Assembly (NCBI RefSeq): GCF_009363755.1
Contig: NZ_CP045417.1
Coordinates: 2,418,001-2,482,000 of the forward strand
Direction: 5' to 3'
Length of the DNA: 64,000 bases
DNA from: Halomonas sp. THAF5a
GTDB lineage: Bacteria; Pseudomonadota; Gammaproteobacteria; Pseudomonadales; Halomonadaceae
Shown here: positions 48,522-55,838 of the stretch, one piece after another
Numbering within the stretch: the stretch's first letter is position 1
How the letters are laid out: every line of letters begins with the position of its first letter
The notes under the pieces: generated by a model
Databases searched by the model: none
The model's input: only the letters and a program-made list of their open reading frames with translations
Told to the model about the DNA's origin: nothing
Made by a program: the position numbers and the translations under genes

Positions 48522-50978
48522 ATGACCCTGTTCCAACCGACGCCGACCACCCAGCCCCTCTATTCGCGCCACGCCCAGGGGCTCGGCACCTTCACGCTGC
48601 GCCCGCTGCACCTGCCCGAGGACCTGGCGCTGATCCACGAGTGGGTCACCGCACCGCGGGCCCATTTCTGGGGCATGCAGGGCCACTCGCCGGAGCGCGT
48701 GCAGGCCTTCTATCGCGAGCTCCAGGAGAGCGAGCACGCCCAGGGCTACCTGGGGCTGTTCGACGGCCGGCCGGCCTTCCTGGTCGAGTGCTACGACCCG
48801 CGCCACGACCCCATCGGCCGCCACTATGACGTAGCCGAGGGCGACCGCGGCATGCACTTCCTGGTGGCCCCGGCCGAGACGCCGCTGCCCGGCTTCAGCA
48901 CCCAGGTGATCACCGCCATCCTGGCCTTCATGTTCGAGGATCCGGCGACGCGTCGCATCGTGGTGGAGCCGGACGTCAATAACCGCCGGATCCATCCGCT
49001 CAACCGCCGGGTCGGCTTCGTCTACGACCGCGAGGTCGCGCTCGAGGACAAGACCGCCCATCTGGCCTTCTGCGACCGCCAGGGCTTCGCCGCGGCGGTG
49101 AGCCGGCAGAACCCGCGCCTGGATCCGGCCCTCGCCGCCGACCCGGCCAGCGCCGCCGGCCACCTGCGCCCCGAGCTCTGGGCCCGGGCCAACCGCTGGC
49201 TGATCCGCAAGGCGATCGCCGAGTTCGGCCACGAGCGGCTGCTGGCCCCCGAGGCCGTGAACGCCGGCACGGCGGGCGACGACGAGGCCGCCGACTATCG
49301 GCTGAGCGCCCCCGAGGGCAACGTCGAGTACCGCTTCCGCGCCCGGCGCCGGGCGCTGGATCACTGGGCGATCGAGCTCGACTCGCTGGAGAAGCGCGTC
49401 GACGGCGCCCCCGCCGAGCTCGACGCCCAGCAGTTCATCCTCGAGTTCCGCGGCCCGCTCGGCATCGGCGAGGCGATGCTGCCGCTCTATCTGGAGGAGG
49501 TGGCCAGCACCCTGTTCGGCGGCGCCTACAAGCTCGACGGCACCCGCCCGGACGCCGCCGGCCTGGTCGACGCCGACTTCCAGACCCTGGAGGCCACCAT
49601 GACCGAGGGCCATCCGGTGTTCGTGGCCAACAACGGCCGCATGGGCTTCGACGCCGTGGACTATCACGCCTACGCCCCGGAGGCCGCCGCGCCGATCACC
49701 CTGGTGTGGCTCGCCGTGCACCGCGAGGACGCCCACTACAGCGCCATCGAGGGGCTCGAGTACGAGGCCCTGCTGCGCGACGAACTCGGCGAGGCGACGC
49801 TTCACGACTTCCACCGCCGCCTCGAGGCCCGCGGGCTCGATCCCGCCGACTACCTGCTGATGCCGGCGCATCCGTGGCAGTGGTTCCACAAGCTGGCCAT
49901 CACCTTCGCCGGCGAGGTGGCCCGCCAGCGCATCGTCTGCCTGGGCTACGGCAGCGACCAGTACCGCGCCCAGCAGTCGATCCGCACCTGGTTCAATACC
50001 AGCCGGCCGAGCCGGCGCTACGTGAAGACCGCGCTGTCGATCCTCAACATGGGCTTCATGCGCGGCCTCTCGCCGAGCTACATGCGCGCCACGCCGGCGA
50101 TCAACGACTGGATCAAGCGCCTGGTCGACGGCGACCCGGAGCTCCGCGCCCAGGGCTTCACGGTGCTGCGCGAGGAGGCCGCCATCGGCTTTCGCCGCGA
50201 CGCCGTCGAGCCGGCCTTCGACACCTACAGTGCCTACAAGAAGATGCTCGCCTGCCTGTGGCGCGAGAGCCCGGAGCACTACCAGCAGGACGGCCAGCGG
50301 CTGATGACCATGGCCGCGCTGCTCCACGTCGACGGCGACGAGCGGGCGCTGCTGCCGCGGCTGATCGCGCGCTCGGGCCTCACTACCGAGGACTGGCTGT
50401 CGCGCTACCTGCGGGCCTACTTCCGCCCGCTGCTGCACTGCTTCTTCGCCTATGACCTGGTGTTCATGCCCCACGGCGAGAACCTGATCCTGCAGCTCGA
50501 GGACGGCGTGCCGGTGCGCGCGATCATGAAGGACATCGCCGAGGAGATCGGCATCATGAACGTCGATGCCGAGCTGCCCGAGGCCATCGCCCGCATCGCC
50601 GTGGACGTGCCGGAGCCGCTCAAGGTGCTGTCGATCTTCACCGACGTCTTCGACTGCTTTCTGCGCTTCATGTCGGCGATCCTCGTCGAACAGGGCGACA
50701 TCAGCGAGTCGCGCTTCTGGGCGCTGGTGGCCGACTGCGTGATCGACTACCAGCGGGACCATCCCGAGTTCGCCGACAGGTTCGCCCGCCACGACCTGTT
50801 CGCCCCGGAGTTCACCCGCTCCTGCCTGAACCGGCTGCAGCTCAACAACCACCAGCAGATGATCGACCTGGCCGACCCGGCCAAGAACCTGCAGTTCGCC
50901 GGCACCCTCGACAACCCGATCGCCGCCTACCGACCGGCGACCGAAACGCCTCATTCCCTCGAGGACGTCCTGGCCTGA
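48522..50978 (+). CDS. Fused N-acyltransferase / NIS siderophore synthetase (DfoC-like, DesC-DesD fusion)
   Basis: 818 residues. Residues ~1-185 are a GNAT/AlcB-type acyltransferase (LGTFTLRPLHLPEDLALIHEW, HFWGMQGHSPERVQ, RRIVVEPDVNNRRIH). From ~215 on is an IucA/IucC synthetase with a C-terminal FhuF-like domain (EGHPVFVANNGRMGF, LLMPAHPWQWFHKLA, QYRAQQSIRTWFNTSRPSRR, LNMGFMRGLSP, HGENLILQLEDG). The two steps, acylation of N-hydroxydiamine and ATP-dependent oligomerisation/cyclisation, are separate proteins in Streptomyces (DesC, DesD) but fused in Erwinia DfoC. The product should be a hydroxamate such as a desferrioxamine or bisucaberin. Confidence 0.9.
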   Translation: MTLFQPTPTTQPLYSRHAQGLGTFTLRPLHLPEDLALIHEWVTAPRAHFWGMQGHSPERVQAFYRELQESEHAQGYLGLFDGRPAFLVECYDPRHDPIGRHYDVAEGDRGMHFLVAPAETPLPGFSTQVITAILAFMFEDPATRRIVVEPDVNNRRIHPLNRRVGFVYDREVALEDKTAHLAFCDRQGFAAAVSRQNPRLDPALAADPASAAGHLRPELWARANRWLIRKAIAEFGHERLLAPEAVNAGTAGDDEAADYRLSAPEGNVEYRFRARRRALDHWAIELDSLEKRVDGAPAELDAQQFILEFRGPLGIGEAMLPLYLEEVASTLFGGAYKLDGTRPDAAGLVDADFQTLEATMTEGHPVFVANNGRMGFDAVDYHAYAPEAAAPITLVWLAVHREDAHYSAIEGLEYEALLRDELGEATLHDFHRRLEARGLDPADYLLMPAHPWQWFHKLAITFAGEVARQRIVCLGYGSDQYRAQQSIRTWFNTSRPSRRYVKTALSILNMGFMRGLSPSYMRATPAINDWIKRLVDGDPELRAQGFTVLREEAAIGFRRDAVEPAFDTYSAYKKMLACLWRESPEHYQQDGQRLMTMAALLHVDGDERALLPRLIARSGLTTEDWLSRYLRAYFRPLLHCFFAYDLVFMPHGENLILQLEDGVPVRAIMKDIAEEIGIMNVDAELPEAIARIAVDVPEPLKVLSIFTDVFDCFLRFMSAILVEQGDISESRFWALVADCVIDYQRDHPEFADRFARHDLFAPEFTRSCLNRLQLNNHQQMIDLADPAKNLQFAGTLDNPIAAYRPATETPHSLEDVLA

Positions 50979-50984
50979 CCCCGT

Positions 50985-51028
50985 CCGCTGGCCAGGCATC
51001 GCCCCGACGGGGAAAGCCTGGCCAGCGG
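50985..51028. terminator. Stem-loop ending the siderophore operon
   Basis: A 13-base inverted repeat (50985-50997, 51016-51028) with an inner CCCCG/CGGGG pairing, starting 6 bases after the synthetase stop. No T-run; a Fur-like site for the next gene follows directly. Confidence 0.6.
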
Positions 51029-51033
51029 CCATT

Positions 51034-51052
51034 GATAACAAGTCTCATTAAC
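51034..51052 (+). promoter_or_regulatory. Fur-box-like site upstream of FecI-type sigma gene
   Basis: GATAACAAGTCTCATTAAC matches 13 of 19 Fur consensus positions, 38 bases before the sigma-factor ATG. Confidence 0.55.
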
Positions 51053-51090
51053 ACATAATACGCGACCTCGGTTCCCAGGACGGAGCTCCC

Positions 51091-51597
51091 ATGACGGCCC
51101 ACCCCGATCTCGATGCCTTCTTCCGGCGTCACGCCACGGACCTCGCTGGCTACCTGCGGCGGCAGCTTTCCTGCCCCCACCTCGTCGAGGACCTCTGCCA
51201 GGAGGTCTTCCTGCGTCTCGGCCAGCACCCCGAACACGACCGGCTCGACGAGCCCCGGGCCTACCTGTTCCGGATGGCGCGCAACCTGGTCATCGACCAT
51301 CATCGACGCTGCCGCTCGCGCCCTACCAGCCACCCCCTGGACGACCCCGCGCTCTGCCTCGCCTGTCCGCGCCCCTGCCCCGAGGAGGCGACCGAGCGCC
51401 GCCTCTGCCTCATGCGAATGCGAGAGGCCCTGGACGCCCTGCCGGAACGGCTGCGCCAGGCGCTGACCTGGCACCGCCTCGAGGGCATGACCCAGGCGGA
51501 GATCGGCCGTCGCCTTGGCGTCTCCGAACGCATGGCCGGGCGCTACGTGGCCCAGGCCATCGAGCGGTGTCGAGCACGGCTGGCGGACGCCGCCTGA
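51091..51597 (+). CDS. FecI-family ECF sigma factor, Cys-rich, without a FecR partner
   Basis: 168 residues. Region 2: LVEDLCQEVFLRL and PRAYLFRMARNLVIDHHRR; region 4: LPERLRQALTWHRLEGMTQAEIGRRLGVSERMAGRYVAQAIERC, the FecI/PvdS style. GGAGCTCCC precedes the ATG. No FecR anti-sigma gene is adjacent, and neither receptor nearby has room for an N-terminal signalling domain, so cell-surface signalling is not supported; a Fur-controlled iron-starvation sigma is more likely. Unusual: eight cysteines, five of them (74, 89, 92, 96, 106) in or near the linker between regions 2 and 4. Confidence 0.87.
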   Translation: MTAHPDLDAFFRRHATDLAGYLRRQLSCPHLVEDLCQEVFLRLGQHPEHDRLDEPRAYLFRMARNLVIDHHRRCRSRPTSHPLDDPALCLACPRPCPEEATERRLCLMRMREALDALPERLRQALTWHRLEGMTQAEIGRRLGVSERMAGRYVAQAIERCRARLADAA

Positions 51598-51613
51598 CGC
51601 AGAAGGCTTATTT

Positions 51614-51632
51614 GATAACGATTATTGTTTTA
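51614..51632 (+). promoter_or_regulatory. Fur-box-like site upstream of fhuF-type gene
   Basis: GATAACGATTATTGTTTTA, 13 of 19 consensus matches, in an AT-rich patch 38 bases before the reductase start. Confidence 0.6.
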
Positions 51633-51669
51633 TTTATCATCCGAGAACGACGTTCCCGGCGGAGGCCCC

Positions 51670-52437
51670 ATGACCCACGCGCTGTCGACGCTCTATCTCG
51701 GCCCCCTGGAGGGCCTGACGCCGCCCCGGGTCTCGCCGACGCCCGGCCCGGACGCCCTGCCCGCCCGCACCCTGCTGGAGTCGGCCTACCTCGCCGAGCT
51801 CTTCGAGCGCTTCGGCCGCACCTACGGCCACGGCGACCGCCGGGCGGTGGCCTCGCTCTGGTCCAAGTGGCACTTCAGCGCGCTTGCCGCCCATGGCCTG
51901 GCGGCCAACCTGCTGCTCGAGCGCGACCTGCCGCTGGGGCTTGATGAGCTGCACCTGGTGCAGTCCGACGAGGGGCAGACCGCCGGGCTGGTGCTGCCCC
52001 ATGCCGGCAAGCCCCTGGCCGAGCTCGATCCCGGCGCGCGCTTCGCCACCCTGCTCGACGCTCACCTGACGCCGCTGATCGAGGCGCTGGCCGGGGCCAC
52101 CGGCGCCTCACCCAAGGTGTTCTGGAGCAACGCCGGCAACTACTTCGAGTACTTCGCCGACGCCCTGGCCGATCACCCCATGGCCGGCCCGGGCGTGGGC
52201 GAGCCCGCCCAAGCGCTGATGGAGCGCCGCTCCCTGCCCGACGGCCGCCGCAACCCGCTCTTTCGCCCGGTGCGCTACGTCACGCCCGCCGACCCGGGCA
52301 AGCCCGCCCGGGTGCGCCGGCTGTGCTGCATCCGCTACCTGATCGACGAACTGGGCTACTGCGCCAACTGCCCGCTGGCGTGTCGCCACGGCAAAACGGC
52401 GGCAAGGGGCACGGAGATGGCCAGGGCGAGCGCATGA
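51670..52437 (+). CDS. fhuF: Siderophore ferric-iron reductase, FhuF family
   Basis: 255 residues. [2Fe-2S] protein reducing ferric hydroxamates in the cytoplasm to release iron. The C-terminal cluster motif C-C-x10-C-x2-C is exact: Cys219, Cys220, Cys231, Cys234 (RLCCIRYLIDELGYCANC). The middle contains KVFWSNAGNYFEYF, typical of the family. The ATG at 51670 has GGAGG upstream. Its stop overlaps an ATG at 52434 that may be the original start of the next gene. Confidence 0.88.
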   Translation: MTHALSTLYLGPLEGLTPPRVSPTPGPDALPARTLLESAYLAELFERFGRTYGHGDRRAVASLWSKWHFSALAAHGLAANLLLERDLPLGLDELHLVQSDEGQTAGLVLPHAGKPLAELDPGARFATLLDAHLTPLIEALAGATGASPKVFWSNAGNYFEYFADALADHPMAGPGVGEPAQALMERRSLPDGRRNPLFRPVRYVTPADPGKPARVRRLCCIRYLIDELGYCANCPLACRHGKTAARGTEMARASA

Positions 52438-52515
52438 AGGCGACAGGAACCCCGGCGCGCACACACGCCCCGGGACCTGCACGCCTATGGCCGGCACTAC
52501 GGCCTCGACTATCGG

Positions 52516-53373
52516 GTGCCGGGCCTCGCGCCAAGCGCCGAGGTGCCGGTGATGACCGGGACGGTGCGGGAATTCTCGCCGCGCCCGGGGATGCAGCTGG
52601 TCACCTCCGACGTGGAGGTGATCCACCGCTACGACTCGCGCTCCCGCATCCCCTCGCCGCTGTCGATCGTGGTCATGCTGGAGGGCCATGCCGAGGTCAG
52701 CCTCGCGCACCGCAGCCTGACGCTGACCCCCGGCATGGCGCTGAGCCTGCGCCTCGAGCCCCATCGGGGCCTCGCCGCTTCCCAGCCGGCGGGCCAGCGC
52801 CTGCGGGCCCTGACCCTCGGCCTCGACGAGACCTGCCTGACCCGGCTCGGGATGCGCCCGTCGGGCGCCTCCGCCTGCCCGCTCCGGGCCTGGCGGCTCC
52901 CCGAGCCGCTCCGCGAGGGGCTCGAACGGGCCCTCGCCGAGCCGCTCGCGGGCGAGGCCCAGCGACTGCTGCTCGAGGGGCTGAGCCTGCAGCTGGTGGC
53001 CTACGGCGCCCATGTCGAGGACCCCATGCCACTCCGTGCACCTCGCCGGGCCTCCCGGGAACACGAGCGCCTGGCGCGGGTCTGTGAGGCCCTGCAACAA
53101 GACCCCGCCGCCGAGCACTGCCTGGCCGACCTGGCCGAGATCGCCGCCATGAGCCCCGCGAGCCTGCGCCGCAAGTTCCAGGCCGCCTACGGGCGCACGG
53201 TGTTCGACTACCGGCGCGAGTGCCGGCTGGCGCTGGCCCACGACTATCTCGCACGGGGCTTCAGCGTCCAGCAGGCCGCCCACTTCTCCGGCTACCGCCA
53301 CGCCAGCAACTTCGCCACCGCCTTTCGTCGTCGGTTCGGCTACCCACCGAGTTCCCTGCCCACGGCGACCTGA
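52516..53373 (+). CDS. AraC-family regulator (PchR-like), possible 5' frameshift
   Basis: 285 residues from the first GTG in this frame, but there is no ribosome-binding site. The C-terminal double helix-turn-helix is intact (about 190-285: LADLAEIAAMSPASLRRKFQAA, VQQAAHFSGYRHASNFATAFRRRFGYPP). Upstream in the same frame the codons for RDLHAYGRHYGLDYR read as protein back to a stop at 52435-52437, with no ATG/GTG/TTG. An ATG at 52434, overlapping the fhuF stop, is in another frame; one extra base near the C-run at 52468-52471 would join the two. So this is a frameshifted gene, a sequence error or an unusual start. Such regulators sense ferric siderophores. Confidence 0.72.
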   Translation: MPGLAPSAEVPVMTGTVREFSPRPGMQLVTSDVEVIHRYDSRSRIPSPLSIVVMLEGHAEVSLAHRSLTLTPGMALSLRLEPHRGLAASQPAGQRLRALTLGLDETCLTRLGMRPSGASACPLRAWRLPEPLREGLERALAEPLAGEAQRLLLEGLSLQLVAYGAHVEDPMPLRAPRRASREHERLARVCEALQQDPAAEHCLADLAEIAAMSPASLRRKFQAAYGRTVFDYRRECRLALAHDYLARGFSVQQAAHFSGYRHASNFATAFRRRFGYPPSSLPTAT

Positions 53374-53425
53374 TCACCTCGGATAGCAGGGTGAGCATTC
53401 GGCATACCCGGCCGAGCGCACAAAA

Positions 53426-53445
53426 AGGAATACTTCTCATTTCCT
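53426..53445 (+). promoter_or_regulatory. Fur-like site upstream of first TonB-dependent receptor
   Basis: AGGAATACTTCTCATTTCCT, with AGGAA/TTCCT arms around a TTCTCATTT core typical of divergent Fur boxes, 31 bases before the receptor start. An alternative is a site for the adjacent AraC regulator. Confidence 0.45.
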
Positions 53446-53476
53446 GAAGTCACACGCTCTCAGCAAGGATTTCCGC

Positions 53477-55585
53477 ATGCCGACTCCCCGTCCGCTGTCG
53501 CTGGCGGTGTCGCTCGCCGCCGCGAGCATCGCCCTGGCGGCCCACGCCGAAGACGCCGAGCAACTCTCCACCCTGACCGTCACCGCCCAGGCCGCCACCA
53601 AGACCGAGACGCCGTTCAACGAGACGCCGCAATCGATCTCGGTGATCGAAAACGAGGAGTGGGAGGCCCGCGGCGCCGAGACCGTACAGCGCGCGGCCGA
53701 CTACACCCCCGGCGTATTTACCAATCAGATCGGCGCCTCCAACCGCTACGACTATCTGGTGCTGCGCGGTTTCACCGACGGCAGCGTCAGCAACACCTTC
53801 CTCGATGGCCTCAAGGTCATGAGCGACGGCGGCTCCTTCAGCTCGCTGGTGGTCGACCCCTGGTTCCTGGAGCGCATCGAGGTGGTCAAGGGCCCGGCCT
53901 CGGTGCTCTATGGCCGCGCCTCCCCGGGCGGTCTGGTGGCCCAGACCAGCAAGCGCCCGAAGTTCGAGCACAGCGGCGAAGTGCGCCTCGGCATCGGCAA
54001 CAATGCCCAGCGCAGCGCCGCCTTCGACCTCACCGGCCCGCTGGACGACGCGCGCCGCGTCGCCTTCCGGCTGACCGGCCTGGCGCGTGCCGCCGACACC
54101 CAGTTCGGCCCGGTGGAGGAGGAACGCTACGCCTTCTCTCCTCAGCTGACCTGGGACATGACCGACGCCACCAGTCTCACTCTGCACGCCTACCTGCACA
54201 AGGACCCCGAGGGCGGTTACCACTCGGGCCTGCCCTTCGAGGGCACGGTCGAAGCTCGCAACGGTCGCAAGATCGACAACACCTTCTTTGAGGGCGAAGA
54301 GGACTACGACACCTTTAATCGAGAGCAGCGGATGGTCGGCTATGAACTGGAACATCGCTTCAATGATTCCATCACTGGCCGCCAGAAGGTCCGCTATACG
54401 GAGACCGACCTCGAGCTGGAACAGGTATACGCCTACGGCTGGGCCAACGACACCGAGCTACTGCGTAGCTTCGAGTACGCAGGCTACGGGTATGGCTACT
54501 CGGGTGCCGAGGAATCGCTCAAGGCATGGACCCTCGACAACCAGCTGGAAGCCAACCTTCAGACGGGCACTGTCAGGCACACCCTGCTCGCGGGTGCCGA
54601 CTATCAACGACGTGACAATGATGTCGCCTGGACCAACGGCAGCTTCCCCGACATAGAGGCTTTCGACCCGGCGTACGGATCTGAACCACTGACGATTTCC
54701 CGACCCACGCAGCAAGAACGAGAACTCGAGCAGATCGGGGTCTATCTTCAAGACCAGCTGGCCCTGGGGAACTGGCGACTGAACCTGGGCGGGCGACAGG
54801 ACTGGGTCGATATCACCAATACCCATGTCGCCAGTAACACGGCGAATACGCTGGACGACACTCAGTTCACCGGTCGCGCCGGGGCCCTCTATCTGTTCGA
54901 CAGCGGCCTGGCGCCCTACGCCAGCTACACCACCTCTTTCAGCCCCAACGCCGCGACCGACCAGAACGGCGACCTGATCGAGCCGTCCCAAGGCGAGCAG
55001 GTGGAAACGGGCCTGAAGTACCAGCCGCCCGGTACCCAGGACCGCTACAGCGTGGCGTTCTTCCATATCACCCAGGAGAACCTGGCCACCAAACGCGCCA
55101 GCGAGAACTTCTTCCGCGCCACCGGGGAAATCGAGTCACAGGGCATCGAGCTGGAGGCCCATACCCAACTGACCGAGAACCTGCGTCTGCAGGCCGGCTA
55201 TGGCTACACCGACGTGACCCTCGAGACGACTGGCGATGACAACGAGGGCAACACCGACAACTGGGTGCCCCGCCATCAGGCCTCGCTCTGGGGGCAGTAC
55301 GCCTTCCAGCAGGGCCGGCTCGCCGGCCTGGATGCAGGCCTCGGGGTGCGCTACTACGCCGACATCTACGCCGACGAGGCCAATACCGAGAAGGTGCCCG
55401 ACTACACCCTGATCGACGCGACCCTGGGCTACGACCTGGCCGAAGCGGGTCTCGAGGGCGTCTCCGCTCGACTCAACGTCAGCAACCTGCTCGACGAGGA
55501 GTACGTCGCCGGCTGCAGCGATCTCAACTTCTGCTACTTCGGCGCCGAACGCAGCGTGAAGGCGACGGTCAGCTACGCCTTCTGA
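53477..55585 (+). CDS. TonB-dependent ferric-hydroxamate receptor (FoxA/FhuA-like)
   Basis: 702 residues. Signal peptide 1-24 (ends AHAE). TonB box is probably LSTLTVTA (about 29-36). Plug domain: TPQSISVIENEEWEARG, LRGFTDG, RIEVVKGPASVLYGRASPGGLV. The 22-strand barrel ends CYFGAERSVKATVSYAF with terminal Phe; the paired cysteines near the end (GCSDLNFCYFG) are typical of FhuA/FoxA receptors. Likely takes up the operon's own ferrioxamine-type siderophore. The stretch 54280-54880 has more A/T-ending codons than the flanks. Confidence 0.9.
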   Translation: MPTPRPLSLAVSLAAASIALAAHAEDAEQLSTLTVTAQAATKTETPFNETPQSISVIENEEWEARGAETVQRAADYTPGVFTNQIGASNRYDYLVLRGFTDGSVSNTFLDGLKVMSDGGSFSSLVVDPWFLERIEVVKGPASVLYGRASPGGLVAQTSKRPKFEHSGEVRLGIGNNAQRSAAFDLTGPLDDARRVAFRLTGLARAADTQFGPVEEERYAFSPQLTWDMTDATSLTLHAYLHKDPEGGYHSGLPFEGTVEARNGRKIDNTFFEGEEDYDTFNREQRMVGYELEHRFNDSITGRQKVRYTETDLELEQVYAYGWANDTELLRSFEYAGYGYGYSGAEESLKAWTLDNQLEANLQTGTVRHTLLAGADYQRRDNDVAWTNGSFPDIEAFDPAYGSEPLTISRPTQQERELEQIGVYLQDQLALGNWRLNLGGRQDWVDITNTHVASNTANTLDDTQFTGRAGALYLFDSGLAPYASYTTSFSPNAATDQNGDLIEPSQGEQVETGLKYQPPGTQDRYSVAFFHITQENLATKRASENFFRATGEIESQGIELEAHTQLTENLRLQAGYGYTDVTLETTGDDNEGNTDNWVPRHQASLWGQYAFQQGRLAGLDAGLGVRYYADIYADEANTEKVPDYTLIDATLGYDLAEAGLEGVSARLNVSNLLDEEYVAGCSDLNFCYFGAERSVKATVSYAF

Positions 55586-55613
55586 GCCTCGCGCCGCACC
55601 GCAGTCGACGCCG

Positions 55614-55643
55614 ACCGGCAGCCCCAGGGCTGCCGGTTTTTTT
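55614..55643 (+). terminator. Rho-independent terminator of first receptor gene
   Basis: ACCGGCAGC and GCTGCCGGT arms around CCCAGG, followed by seven T residues; a textbook intrinsic terminator 28 bases past the stop. The strongest terminator in the window. Confidence 0.9.
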
Positions 55644-55780
55644 GCCCGATAGCCATCGACGATGCCCTGGCATATGGAAAGGCCCTCCCCTCCTCGAGGA
55701 CCTGGGCGGGTGCGAGGAGGCAGGCCGCATCGATCGCATCAACGGGCACGGGGGCATCGATTCCTCCCTCGGAAACGACG

Positions 55781-55810
55781 AGGGCCCACCCCGTCGCCGG
55801 GGTGAGCCCT
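55781..55810 (-). terminator. Stem-loop terminator of second receptor gene
   Basis: A 13-base stem with one mismatch around the loop TCGC, 28 bases beyond the convergent receptor's stop; only a short T-stretch follows on the minus strand. Confidence 0.65.
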
Positions 55811-55838
55811 GGATGGCCGGATCGGGCGAGGCGAGGCC

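Noticed and set aside
47289..51041. Long minus-strand open frame of 1,250 codons across the siderophore operon
   Set aside because: Antisense to three recognised genes; the protein is low-complexity Gly/Gln/Arg/His with no domain.
51598..52500. FecR gene downstream of the FecI-type sigma factor
   Set aside because: The next gene is an FhuF-type reductase with the C-C-x10-C-x2-C motif; no FecR-like sequence is present.
55586..55838. Small open frame between the convergent receptors
   Set aside because: No ribosome-binding site or protein-like composition; the region is filled by two terminators.
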